The translations under genes were made by a program, and so were the position numbers. Under the pieces are notes generated by a model. The model searched no databases. It saw only the letters and a program-made list of their open reading frames with translations, and had not been told where the DNA came from. A DNA stretch of 35,969 bases from an uncultured Verrucomicrobiota bacterium. Its GTDB lineage: Bacteria; Verrucomicrobiota; Verrucomicrobiia; Limisphaerales; JADLHS01. The stretch is from NCBI GenBank assembly GCA_903828255.1, contig CAIKLQ010000138.1, positions 1-35,969 on the forward strand. The letters run 5' to 3'. Below are positions 7,510-14,853 of this stretch, piece by piece; the first letter of the stretch is position 1; the number at the start of each line of letters is the position of its first letter.

Positions 7510-7612
7510 GTGTGGCCCTCCCCGGCCACAGCAGGGTGGACCGTACGAAAGGCGGCTGAACTTCCCAAATCTCCAAGCGTCGCTGCCTTGGTGCGCCCGA
7601 GGACGGGCGCAC
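7510..7612. repeat. Dispersed 103-bp repeat, copy 1
   Basis: This copy aligns without gaps to 26265-26367, with roughly 83% identity by eye. Both copies begin GTGTGGCC, contain the potential stem GTGGCC...GGCCAC, share CTGAACTTCC and CCAAGCGT, and end with the palindromic TGCGCCCGAGG(A/G)CGGGCGCA. Similarity continues about 25 bases upstream of both copies (AAAGC...TGAGG). Confidence 0.85.
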
Positions 7613-7861
7613 TGGTGCGCCTGAAAGGGTGTTGGGACAGAGTGGGGCGAATCCGCTCCCCTGCGGTGACGAATCGTGAGGTATCGAACCGTAACTGCGC
7701 CGAAGCAATCCGGGGTGGAGAGCAACGGAACGAGAACGGCCAGTCCGTATGCGAGGCTCAATAAGAACCCACTGACCGGAGATCTGGATGCGGAAATCTG
7801 CATCTCCGGTTCGGAGGGAGGGGGAGCGTTCAACCCCGCTCTCCCTATCCCTAAGACTTCT

Positions 7862-7890
7862 CCCTCTCCTCCAGCGGATGGAGGAGAGGG
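7862..7890. repeat. 12-bp perfect hairpin with 5-nt loop
   Basis: CCCTCTCCTCCA (7862-7873) and TGGAGGAGAGGG (7879-7890) are exact reverse complements separated by GCGGA. It is a strong stem in a gene-free spacer upstream (in genomic order) of the oxidoreductase stop at 8155. It may act as a terminator for that minus-strand gene or be one of the many repeat palindromes here. Confidence 0.75.
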
Positions 7891-8154
7891 TCGGGCAGAG
7901 AAGGGGCTTTGACGCTTGGGTTCGGAGTAGCCTCGCTCTTCGGGCCTTTCCCCACTCGTTCCTCGCGGGGAGAGAATTCGCCGAACCAGAATTCGCATTT
8001 TGAACTCCTGAACCTCGATCGCACTCCCATCCTTACTCCCACTCCCAACGGAAGTATCCAACAAGGAGTGAGAGTCGGAGTAGGAATGCGAGTGGGGGTT
8101 TATGGGGAGGAAGAAGACGTGGAGCGCGCGGTCCTCATTCAGAAATGCGCCGAA

Positions 8155-9561
8155 TCAAAATCCCCCAACATGCCAGCCGGCGCGGTAGCGGCGTTTGAGC
8201 AATCGGTTCGGGTCTTTGGTGTTGGTTAACTTCATCCGGCGGTGATTCCATTCGAGCTTCTGGCCCGGATTGCGAACCGCCACCGTGCCGAGCAGAATGG
8301 CTTCGGTCATCGGACCGGCTTGGGTGAAGTGGGACGCGGTTTTCGTCAAGCCCAGGCAGGCGTCCACGAACTGGTTGTAGTGATCGAGGGGTTCGAGTTT
8401 GGGGTGCGGGTGGTTCTCGAATTTTTTCTCCGGCAGCAAAATGGCGGAACGGCCGAGGATGTTGAGCAGCGCGCCCTCGGTGCCGACAATCATGGCGGCT
8501 TCGCCGGGATAATCTTCCAGCGAATACAGCGCGCGAATTTCCTTGGGCGGCAAAAAATCGCCATCAAACCATTCAAGGGTGAGCTCCTTGCCTGCGATCG
8601 AGTCGTTGCCGGGGAAAGTCCAAGTGGTGTGATCGCCCTGCGGCCAAGTGTCGCCCCGGCGGGGGGGAGATTTTTCCCACGACTCCTGCACTTCAGCTTG
8701 CACGGTGAGCGCGGGCTTAAGCTTGAGCCCCTTCCACACTGCGTCGAAAATGTGACAGCCGATGTCGCCGGACCAACCGGTGCCGAAATCCTGCCACGCG
8801 CGCCATTTCGTTTGGTGATAAATGTCCGGCGCGTAGGGGCGCGCGGGTGCGCTGCCGAGCCACAAGTCCCAATTCAAATGCGCGGGCGGGGGCGGGCCGG
8901 GTGCCGGGCGCGGCCCGAGTAGGCGGTAGTTCTCCACGGCGCCCGGACGATTTGCGGTGAGATAGGCGTGCTTGATCTTGCCGATGGCCCCGCTCTGGAG
9001 CAGTTGCACGGTGGTGCGGTCGCCGATGCCGGCGGCGAGTTGCGTGCCGAGTTGGGTGACGACGCGCTGCTTGATGGCGGCCTCGGTCAACGCGCGGACT
9101 TCCGCCACGTCGTGGCACATGGGTTTCTGGCAATAGACGTGTTTGCCGCGTTGAATCGCGCTGTGGGCGATCGAGAAATGCGTGTGGTCGGGCACGGCTA
9201 GATTCACCGAGTCAATCTTGTCGCCTTCCTTTTCCAGCAGCTCGCGCCAGTCGGAATAAATCCGCGCGCCGGGGGCGGCTTTCGCGGCCTTGTCGAGGTT
9301 GTTCGCGTCCACGTCGCACACGGCGACGACTTGCAGGCGCGGGTGGCGGAGGAACGTGTTCAGGTCATTCCAGCCCATGCCGCCGACGCCAATGCAGGCG
9401 TGGTTGAGTTTGGATCCGGGGGCCGCGGCGCGCAGGCCGGAAGGCAGGATGAAGGGCGCGGCCAATCCGGCGAGGGCGGTGGTTCGCAGAAAGCGACGGC
9501 GGGTCAAGGAAAGTGAAGTGGGCTGGGCCGAAACGAGTTTAGGGTGAAAAGTGGTTTTCAT
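8155..9561 (-). CDS. Tat-exported Gfo/Idh/MocA family oxidoreductase
   Basis: The protein has 468 residues from the ATG at 9561; an ATG at 9576 would add five. A twin-arginine signal, TRRRFLRTTALAGLAAP, covers residues about 20-36, so the protein is exported folded, probably with NAD(P) bound. The Rossmann nucleotide-binding site follows as ACIGVGGMGWND (about 55-66), then VVAVCDVDANN. HVYCQKPM (141-148) is the family EKP-like motif, with Gln in place of Glu. The family interconverts sugar hydroxyl and keto groups. Such Tat-secreted paralogues are numerous in Verrucomicrobiota and Planctomycetota, and their substrates are mostly unknown. The C-terminal half carries the beta-sheet domain with DFGTGWSGDIGCHIFD. 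The neighbour on the other strand is a transporter, so no operon context helps assign a substrate. Confidence 0.9.
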   Translation of the reverse strand: MKTTFHPKLVSAQPTSLSLTRRRFLRTTALAGLAAPFILPSGLRAAAPGSKLNHACIGVGGMGWNDLNTFLRHPRLQVVAVCDVDANNLDKAAKAAPGARIYSDWRELLEKEGDKIDSVNLAVPDHTHFSIAHSAIQRGKHVYCQKPMCHDVAEVRALTEAAIKQRVVTQLGTQLAAGIGDRTTVQLLQSGAIGKIKHAYLTANRPGAVENYRLLGPRPAPGPPPPAHLNWDLWLGSAPARPYAPDIYHQTKWRAWQDFGTGWSGDIGCHIFDAVWKGLKLKPALTVQAEVQESWEKSPPRRGDTWPQGDHTTWTFPGNDSIAGKELTLEWFDGDFLPPKEIRALYSLEDYPGEAAMIVGTEGALLNILGRSAILLPEKKFENHPHPKLEPLDHYNQFVDACLGLTKTASHFTQAGPMTEAILLGTVAVRNPGQKLEWNHRRMKLTNTKDPNRLLKRRYRAGWHVGGF

Positions 9562-9619
9562 TCGGACAGCGAGCATGGCCTTCGTGACGGGGAATTCAAG
9601 CGTGATTGTGGGCCCCGGA

Positions 9620-9742
9620 GTGGCACAAGCCGCTGGCTTGCGATTGTGTCGGCGGCCTTTTGGGTCGCGGTTTCGATTCCGGGCGGTTCAGCGCCAAGCT
9701 GAAAGCTTGGCGACACGGCCGCAAGCCGGAGGCTTGCGCCAC
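9620..9742. repeat. Cluster of three short hairpins forming a larger inverted repeat
   Basis: Three palindromes sit within 123 bases. CAAGCC-GCT-GGCTTG is at 9626-9640, GCCAAGCT-GAA-AGCTTGGC at 9693-9711, and GCAAGCC-GGA-GGCTTGC at 9721-9737. The outer two, with flanking GTGGC and GCCAC, are also reverse complements of each other over about 23 bases with a few mismatches. It lies in the divergent spacer between the oxidoreductase and the transporter, so it could affect both promoters. Its structure suggests a REP-like element. Confidence 0.75.
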
Positions 9743-9794
9743 GATCGCCGGTGCGGACTCGACGGCGGCGATCTGACAAAATACCTTCCGCGCC

Positions 9795-10736
9795 GTGTTC
9801 GCCGCGTTCCTCGCCACTCTGCTCTTCACGATTTCCGTCACCTGCGGTTATCGGACGGCCAAACTCATTGGCGGCGTGGAAGCGAATTTCTGGCGACTGG
9901 CGGTCGCAACGGGGTTTCTCGGCCTTTGGGCCTACAGCGGCGGCAGTGGTTGCAGTGGCGACGCGTTTGGCATTTTCCTCATCAGCGGAGTCGTGGGTAT
10001 CGGTGTGGGCGACGCCGCATTGTTTCAGGCTCTGCCCCGGCTGGGCTCGCGACTGTCGTTGCTCATCCTCCAGTGTCTCACCGCACCCATTGCGGCGCTC
10101 CTCGAATGGCTTTGGCTCGGCACCACGCTGGGCCTCCCGCAAATCGCTTGCATGGTGCTCATCCTCGCGGGCGTCGGTTTGGCGCTTTTGCCGGGCGAGC
10201 ATCTCACCCTCCCGCGTCGGGCGCTGATGGTCGGCAGCCTGTTCGCGTTGATCGGCGCGTTGGGCAATGGCAGCGGCGCGGTGCTGAGCCGTAAAGCCTA
10301 TGCCCTCGCGCACGCCAGCGGGCAAACGATTGACGGCGGGACGGCCGCCTTTCAACGCATCCTCGGCGGATTGTTCCTAGCGGCCATCCTGCTGCTCGTC
10401 GCCAAACGCCAGTTCGTGCGCCTGCCGGAAAGCGCGAACGCCGCGTTCGACACGATTTCCGCGCGCGACAAATGGCGGCGCATCTGGCCGTGGGTCATGG
10501 TCAACAGCCTCGCTGGCCAAACGCTCGGCGTCAGCGCGATGCAATGGGCGCTTGCCAGCACGCCCACCGGCATCGTGATGTCCATCGTGGCGCTGACCCC
10601 GCTGACCGTGATTCCCTTTGCGCGGGCGTTCGAGCACGAAAAAATCACGGGGCGCTCACTTGTCGGCGCGGCGCTCGCCGTGGCGGGGGTGATCGGATTG
10701 ACGTGGACAAACTTCAAACTCCCGCCGCCACACTGA
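9795..10736 (+). CDS. EamA/DMT-superfamily membrane transporter
   Basis: The protein has 313 residues, starting at the GTG at 9795 (the hydrophobic stretch begins immediately: FAAFLATLLFTISVTCGYRT). About ten hydrophobic segments are visible in two halves, each with the GVGLALLPGE / GVIGLTW-type ending of an EamA repeat. These are characteristic of the drug/metabolite transporter superfamily. GIGVGDAALFQALPRLGSRLSLLI and MQWALASTPTGIVMSIVAL carry the Gly/Pro/Ala-rich helices typical of the second and later repeat segments. Members export or exchange small metabolites across the inner membrane; the substrate cannot be inferred. There is no Shine-Dalgarno motif. It is divergent from the exported oxidoreductase and about 47 bases from the next plus-strand gene. 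Confidence 0.82.
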   Translation: MFAAFLATLLFTISVTCGYRTAKLIGGVEANFWRLAVATGFLGLWAYSGGSGCSGDAFGIFLISGVVGIGVGDAALFQALPRLGSRLSLLILQCLTAPIAALLEWLWLGTTLGLPQIACMVLILAGVGLALLPGEHLTLPRRALMVGSLFALIGALGNGSGAVLSRKAYALAHASGQTIDGGTAAFQRILGGLFLAAILLLVAKRQFVRLPESANAAFDTISARDKWRRIWPWVMVNSLAGQTLGVSAMQWALASTPTGIVMSIVALTPLTVIPFARAFEHEKITGRSLVGAALAVAGVIGLTWTNFKLPPPH

Positions 10737-10783
10737 ACCGGCCGTAATGATCAAAGCGGCAATTGTCATCGCAAACCTAAATC

Positions 10784-11176
10784 ATGAATGAGCCACTCAA
10801 AGCCGCCACCGACTCGCTTGGGTTGGAAAAGTTTTCCCGCCACATTTTCCTGTGTGCCGAGCCGACGGAAGCGAAGTGCTGCTCGCGGGATGCGGGCGCG
10901 GCGTCCTGGGAATTTCTGAAACGCCGGTTGAAGGAACTGGGGTTGGCCGGCCCGGAGCCAAAGGTGTTTCGCACGAAGGCGAATTGCCTGCGCGTATGCG
11001 TAAATGGACCCATCGCGATCGTTTATCCCGAGGGCGTCTGGTATCACTCCTGCACCCCAGCGACGCTGGAACGGATCCTCCAGGAACATCTCATCGGCGG
11101 CCGGATGGTGGAGGAATTTGTCTTTGCGAGAAACCCGTTGAGCGACGGAGCGGCAAACGCAGCCGCGTCTCGGTGA
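10784..11176 (+). CDS. Thioredoxin-like [2Fe-2S] ferredoxin
   Basis: The protein has 130 residues. [12 protein letters not shown] supplies Cys24, Cys32 and Cys33. [10 protein letters not shown] supplies Cys68 and Cys72, followed by [15 protein letters not shown] and a C-terminal helix [20 protein letters not shown]. The C-x7/8-C ... C-x3-C spacing plus VWYxxxTPxxxxxIxxxHLxxG is the signature of the thioredoxin-fold [2Fe-2S] ferredoxins (Aquifex/Azotobacter type, related to NuoE). It is predicted to be a soluble cytoplasmic electron carrier; partners are unknown. No complex I or hydrogenase genes lie nearby. The gene downstream begins 3 bases after the stop, so the two are probably co-transcribed. 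Confidence 0.85.
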   Translation: MNEPLKAATDSLGLEKFSRHIFLCAEPTEAKCCSRDAGAASWEFLKRRLKELGLAGPEPKVFRTKANCLRVCVNGPIAIVYPEGVWYHSCTPATLERILQEHLIGGRMVEEFVFARNPLSDGAANAAASR

Positions 11177-11179
11177 GAG

Positions 11180-11767
11180 ATGAAGGCGCTGGATTTTCAC
11201 ATGGAAAAGCTCGTGAAATCGGCTCGAACCTTTTTCAAAATGCCGGCGCCGGAGGATCGCCATTCCATCTGGATCTTCCTCATGCTGGCGGCCTTTGCTT
11301 GCGGTTGCAGCCTGCGCTCGACTGAGCAGGCTGCGGCCAGAACGGTCACGGGGATTGGAAAGATTGCAAACAAAACCACCGTGGCGGTGGTCAAGACTTC
11401 CGGCCAAGTTACCGCGACCACGGCGAAGGCGGTCGTCACCACCAGCGGCTCGGTCGCCAAAGGCATCGCGTCCGCGGTGTTTGTCACTTTCAAGGACACG
11501 ACCACCGGAATTTCCAAACAAATTCCCTATCGCGAGGGTTTGCGACTCTACGCCGCCAGCCAAACGGCGAAAGTCGCCGGGGCCATCGCCACTTTTGAAC
11601 TGCTCCGCAACGGTCTGGCGGTCAGGCACGGGAAATGGTCGAGCGTAAAAGCCGGCTCCCACACCGATCCCGTCTTGAGCGCGGGGGATGTCATTCGTCT
11701 GAACCACGCCAAACCAGTTGGCCAAAAATCCGAACCGCCTGGCGGAGCTGCTGCAGTCGCGTTTTGA
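11180..11767 (+). CDS. Putative lipoprotein or membrane-anchored hypothetical protein
   Basis: The protein has 195 residues and no recognised family. A hydrophobic segment IWIFLMLAAFACGCS (about residues 30-44) ends at Cys residues compatible with a lipobox, though the preceding 30-residue N-terminus is long for a signal peptide. Next comes an unusual Thr/Val/Ala/Lys-rich region (TGIGKIANKTTVAVVKTSGQ, then TATTAKAVVTTSGSVAKGIA) with an approximate repeat of about 16-18 residues. A more ordinary domain of about 90 residues follows (YREGLRLYAASQTAKVAGAI, WSSVKAGSHTDPVLSAGDVI) that might be an SH3-like or secreted fold. It starts 3 bases after the ferredoxin stop, so they are probably one transcript. 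Confidence 0.6.
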   Translation: MKALDFHMEKLVKSARTFFKMPAPEDRHSIWIFLMLAAFACGCSLRSTEQAAARTVTGIGKIANKTTVAVVKTSGQVTATTAKAVVTTSGSVAKGIASAVFVTFKDTTTGISKQIPYREGLRLYAASQTAKVAGAIATFELLRNGLAVRHGKWSSVKAGSHTDPVLSAGDVIRLNHAKPVGQKSEPPGGAAAVAF

Positions 11768-11854
11768 CGGATTGAAAGACGCGGGAGAAGATCGGTCCTA
11801 ACTTTCCCCTCGACAACGGCTGCCGGGCGGCGTAAAGGTAGCTCGAAATCACTT

Positions 11855-11860
11855 GTGAGG
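11855..11860 (+). promoter_or_regulatory. Ribosome-binding site of the FHA gene
   Basis: GTGAGG sits five bases before the ATG at 11866 and selects that start over the in-frame GTG at 11860. It is noteworthy because almost no other gene in this window shows a Shine-Dalgarno motif. Confidence 0.55.
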
Positions 11861-11865
11861 TGTGC

Positions 11866-12468
11866 ATGGCCAAGCTACTTGTCAAAACTGAGGGAATTAA
11901 GAATCCAATTCTGGAACTGCGCCTGGGGGTGAACCGCGTAGGCCGCGACCCGGAGAACCATCTCCAGATTGACCACCCGACCGTGTCCGCGTTGCACTGC
12001 GAGATGGAGTTGAGTGGCAACGCGCTGGTGGTGCGGGATTGCGACTCCACCAACGGCACCTACGTCAACGGCCAGCGCGTGACGCAGGCGGCTCTGCAAA
12101 CTGGCCAGACTTTTCAACTCGGCGACGTGGAATTGTTCGTGGAGACCGCCGAGGTCACGGTGGCCATCCCGGCCCACGGCGAGCCGCCGCCGGCGCCGCC
12201 GGTGGTCCTGCCGGACGGCACCATGCTATGCCGGCGGCACCCGCAGTCACCGGTCACTTACCAATGCACCCAATGTCACGAAGTGATGTGCAGCGCCTGC
12301 GTGCATCACCTGCGGCGGCAGGGCGGCAAGACTTTTCATTTATGTCCGCTGTGCAGCAAACCATGTAAGCCCCTGGGGGTTGAGCCGCCAAAAAAGCGAT
12401 CCTTCTTCCAGCAATTCAAGCACACGGTCAAACTACAGTTCACCCGCAACAAATCGCCCGGAGATTGA
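11866..12468 (+). CDS. FHA-domain protein with C-terminal Cys/His zinc-binding module
   Basis: The protein has 200 residues. Residues about 1-95 form an FHA domain, which binds phosphothreonine peptides. VGRDPENHLQIDHPTVSALHCEM contains Gly26-Arg27, Ser41 and His44, and DSTNGTYVNGQRV (about 60-72) holds the conserved Asn. After a Pro-rich linker, residues about 122-167 carry C-x2-H, C-x2-C, C-x2-C, H and C-x2-C-x3-C, consistent with a B-box or double zinc-ribbon fold (MLCRRHPQSPVTYQCTQCHE, SACVHHL). The basic tail PPKKRSFFQQFKHTVKLQF is amphipathic and may touch the membrane. The partner kinase is not in the window. Its last 29 bases overlap those of the convergent TIGR01777 gene. Confidence 0.85.
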   Translation: MAKLLVKTEGIKNPILELRLGVNRVGRDPENHLQIDHPTVSALHCEMELSGNALVVRDCDSTNGTYVNGQRVTQAALQTGQTFQLGDVELFVETAEVTVAIPAHGEPPPAPPVVLPDGTMLCRRHPQSPVTYQCTQCHEVMCSACVHHLRRQGGKTFHLCPLCSKPCKPLGVEPPKKRSFFQQFKHTVKLQFTRNKSPGD

Positions 12469-13438
12469 CTGGGCGACCAGCGGTGTGCCGGCGAGATCTG
12501 CGCGCCGCCTGCCGTCCGAGATCGCTCAGGGCCGCGCGCATCCCGGGCAGTTGAAATCGGAACCCTGACGCCAGCAATTGCCCCGGCACCACGCGCCGGC
12601 TCTTGAGGATGAGTTCCGTTTCCGTCCGCAGAAAAACCGCGCCGATCTCCAGCATCCACTCTGCGGCTGGCAAACCAAACGGCGCCGCGAAAACCTGGCG
12701 AAACATTTTCATCATTTCTGCGTTCGGCACCGGATTCGGCGCGGCGAGATTCACCGGACCGCTCAAATCGTCCTTCGCCAGCAGCCATTCCACGGCGCCG
12801 AGGAAATCCTCGAGGTGAATCCAGGAAACGTATTGCCGGCCGCTGCCCATCCGACCGCCCAATCCAAGCCGCACGAGTCGTCGCAGCACGGGAAACACCC
12901 CGCCCTCCGCGCCGAGCACCAGGCTGATGCGCAATGCGACCTTGCGCGTGGCCGGCGTGCGCGCCTCGTTCAGCGCGCGCTCCCATTGGCGGATGACTTC
13001 GATGGAAAACTCATCGTTCGCCTCCGGCGTCGCGCCGGTTGCGCCCGCCTCGTCCATCGGCGTGTCGAAGGTGTGTTTGTAAATCGTGGCCGAACTGGAG
13101 TTGAGCCACACCCGGGGCGGTGCGGCACACCGCGCAATCGCCTCGCCCAATACCCGTGTCGAATCCACTCGCGACGCGATGATGTCGCGCCGGTTCTTCT
13201 CAGTGTAACGGCAATCCACCGAGCGGCCCGTGAGATTGATGACGGCGTGCGCGCCGTCCACGAGATCCGCCCAAGCGCCCATTGATTTCGCATCCCAGGC
13301 CACTTCCTGTGCCCCATCGGTGCGCTCGCGCGGCGTGCGGGTGAGCACCACCACTTCATCCTGTTTCGACAAAAATCTCCGGGCGAGCGCGTTTCCGAGA
13401 AACCCGCTGCCGCCGGCGAGAATGATGCGTTTGTTCAT
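12440..13438 (-). CDS. TIGR01777-family NAD-dependent epimerase-like protein
   Basis: The protein has 332 residues from the ATG at 13438, where MNKRIILAGGSGFLGNALA gives the GxxGxxG nucleotide-binding motif of an extended short-chain dehydrogenase. AVINLTGRSVDCRYTEKNRR, RVWLNSSSATIY, RISLVLGAEGGVFP, SWIHLEDFLGAVEWLL and GPVNLAAPNPVPNAEM are diagnostic of the TIGR01777 group (YfcH/SDR39U1-like). Members are epimerase-like proteins whose substrates are unknown. The YxxxK catalytic pair of classical members is not evident. The last 29 bases overlap the convergent FHA gene. A longer open frame upstream to 13654 is not supported because homology starts at the chosen ATG. Confidence 0.87.
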   Translation of the reverse strand: MNKRIILAGGSGFLGNALARRFLSKQDEVVVLTRTPRERTDGAQEVAWDAKSMGAWADLVDGAHAVINLTGRSVDCRYTEKNRRDIIASRVDSTRVLGEAIARCAAPPRVWLNSSSATIYKHTFDTPMDEAGATGATPEANDEFSIEVIRQWERALNEARTPATRKVALRISLVLGAEGGVFPVLRRLVRLGLGGRMGSGRQYVSWIHLEDFLGAVEWLLAKDDLSGPVNLAAPNPVPNAEMMKMFRQVFAAPFGLPAAEWMLEIGAVFLRTETELILKSRRVVPGQLLASGFRFQLPGMRAALSDLGRQAARRSRRHTAGRPVNLRAICCG

Positions 13439-13579
13439 GGCAATTCGCGAAAAGTCGCGTGGCGCTGGTGACTTGGCGGTTGATCGTAAAACCCGCACGC
13501 CTTGTTTATGCGGTAAAGGTGCGGCTCGCGCCAGCGTTTTGAACTTTGAACTTCGCCGCCATGCCCGTATAACCTTCGC

Positions 13580-14518
13580 GTGTCTTCGCCCTTCACCCAG
13601 CCGATTGATGCCCGCACGCGCTATTGCGCAGTGTTCGGGCATCCTATTCGTCACTCGGCCTCACCCGCCATGCAAAACGCCGGGCTGGCCGCGCTCGGGC
13701 TGAACTGGCGCTACCTCGCCTTCGAGGTCCGGCCCGAGGAATTGCGGGAGGCCATCGTCGGCGCGAAACGAATGGGGTTCGTCGGAGTTAATCTCACGGT
13801 GCCGCACAAACTGCTGGCGGTGGATCATGTGGACGCGCTCGATGAATCAGCGAAGCAATGGCAGGCGGTGAACACCATCCGCTTCGAGGGGCGCGCGAAG
13901 GGCGGCGACTGGCAGCCGTTGCGGGAATTTACGGACGCGCTGCCGGAGAAAATGCGCACGCACGGTTTCAACACGGACGCCGATGCCATCGCGCGGGCGG
14001 TGCGGGAGGATTTGGGCATTGAACTGAACGGCGCACGGGTTTTGTTGCTGGGCGTGGGCGGGGCCGGACAGGTTGCTGCGCTCAAGCTCGCGGCGGAAGG
14101 CGTGGGCGAACTGTTTATGATCAATCGCACTGCGTCCAAGGCCGCGTCGGTGGCGGCGGAAATCCGGCGGCGGCATCCGCAGGTGCGGGTTCACCTGGAA
14201 TATCCGCGCGGCGAAGTGGACTTGGCGGTGAACGCGACGTCGCTCGGATTGGCGGCCAACGATCCGTTGCCAATGGACGAAAAACAATTTTCCCTCCGGC
14301 AAGCGCGCGCAGTTTACGAGATGATTTATCGTCCGGCGGAAACACCCTTGCTGCAAGCGGCCCGGGCGGCGGGGTGTCGTGTGGCGAACGGGTTGGGCAT
14401 GTTGCTCTATCAAGGCGCGAAGGCGCTGGAAATCTGGACGGGCCAGCCCGCGCCAGTGGAAGTCATGCGGCGTGCGCTGGAAGAAAACGTGTATGGAAGA
14501 AATCCGTCTCAAGTCTAA
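13580..14518 (+). CDS. aroE: Shikimate dehydrogenase
   Basis: The enzyme reduces 3-dehydroshikimate to shikimate with NADPH in aromatic amino-acid synthesis; it is cytoplasmic. The protein has 312 residues from a GTG. HSASPAMQNA (25-34) is the shikimate-binding SxS motif. NLTVPHK ends in catalytic Lys77, and GFNTDADA holds catalytic Asp133. LLGVGGAGQVAAL is the NADPH loop with NRT downstream, followed by NATSLGL and YRPAETPLL, and NGLGMLLYQGAKALEIWTG closes the site. About 20 extra residues (GRAKGGDWQPLREFTDALPE) sit before the GFNTD motif compared with typical enzymes. The start is leader-poor, with no Shine-Dalgarno. The stop codon lies inside a dispersed repeat element (14512 onward), so the last few residues may be repeat-derived. 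Confidence 0.93.
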   Translation: MSSPFTQPIDARTRYCAVFGHPIRHSASPAMQNAGLAALGLNWRYLAFEVRPEELREAIVGAKRMGFVGVNLTVPHKLLAVDHVDALDESAKQWQAVNTIRFEGRAKGGDWQPLREFTDALPEKMRTHGFNTDADAIARAVREDLGIELNGARVLLLGVGGAGQVAALKLAAEGVGELFMINRTASKAASVAAEIRRRHPQVRVHLEYPRGEVDLAVNATSLGLAANDPLPMDEKQFSLRQARAVYEMIYRPAETPLLQAARAAGCRVANGLGMLLYQGAKALEIWTGQPAPVEVMRRALEENVYGRNPSQV

Positions 14519-14850
14519 AGCCTGGAGTCTGAAGTCTAGGGTCGCCGCCGCGCCCCGTGCGCCCCAGTCGCCAACTCCAGACCCGCGCCGGAGCGCGACG
14601 AGGGCGAGGCCGCCGGAGCGCGGCGTTCCCGCCGCTTCACCGCACAAAAACTTGGCAGGGTCGAGTGCCAAACGAACCCCCCATTCGGTTCGGACGCTGA
14701 AGCGGCGTGAACCCCGTGCTCCACGCGCTTCGTCCAACCGTTCCGGACTCATACCCGTATCGCTAACGACATTGCTTCGGCTCAAACTCCAGACTCTGGA
14801 CTGCAACTTTTCCGACTCCCGCCGCACGGCTTCAGACTCCAGACTACTTT
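14512..14850. repeat. Composite palindromic repeat element, copy 1
   Basis: The element is bounded on the left by TCTAAAGCCTGGAGTCTGAA (14514-14533), with AGTCTAGG following, and on the right by TTCAGACTCCAGACTAC (14831-14847). These ends are roughly reverse complements. The core has GCCGCTTCA at 14631 and TGAAGCGGC at 14698, the same 67-base offset as in the copy at 26887-27120, followed by GTGAAC(C/G)CCG. It fills the whole aroE to prepilin-peptidase spacer and provides the aroE stop codon. No gene is visible within it. Confidence 0.75.
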
Positions 14851-14853
14851 CCG

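Larger units (their letters stand above)
7418..8154. other. Gene-free, repeat-packed spacer
   Basis: No gene was recognised in 737 bases, although several frames stay open because of the GC content. After the putative YjfB promoter comes one copy of a dispersed 103-bp repeat (7510-7612). An inverted repeat CCGGAGAT (7776-7783) pairs with ATCTCCGG (7802-7809). A 12-bp perfect hairpin lies at 7862-7890. An imperfect inverted repeat of ACTCCCA/GGAGT-type units spans about 8023-8098. Translations such as SPRGTSGERPEERG look like conceptual peptides from repeats rather than proteins. Confidence 0.6.

Noticed and set aside
7489-8064. 191-residue minus-strand frame
   Set aside because: The peptide (SPRGTSGERPEERG, PSPPSAGGEGE) comes from hairpins and repeats; it has no family resemblance.
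14536-14724. Small minus-strand frame giving HGVHAAS-like peptide, similar to one at 26888-27166
   Set aside because: The resemblance is due to the shared composite repeat, not to a conserved protein; codon use and endings differ.
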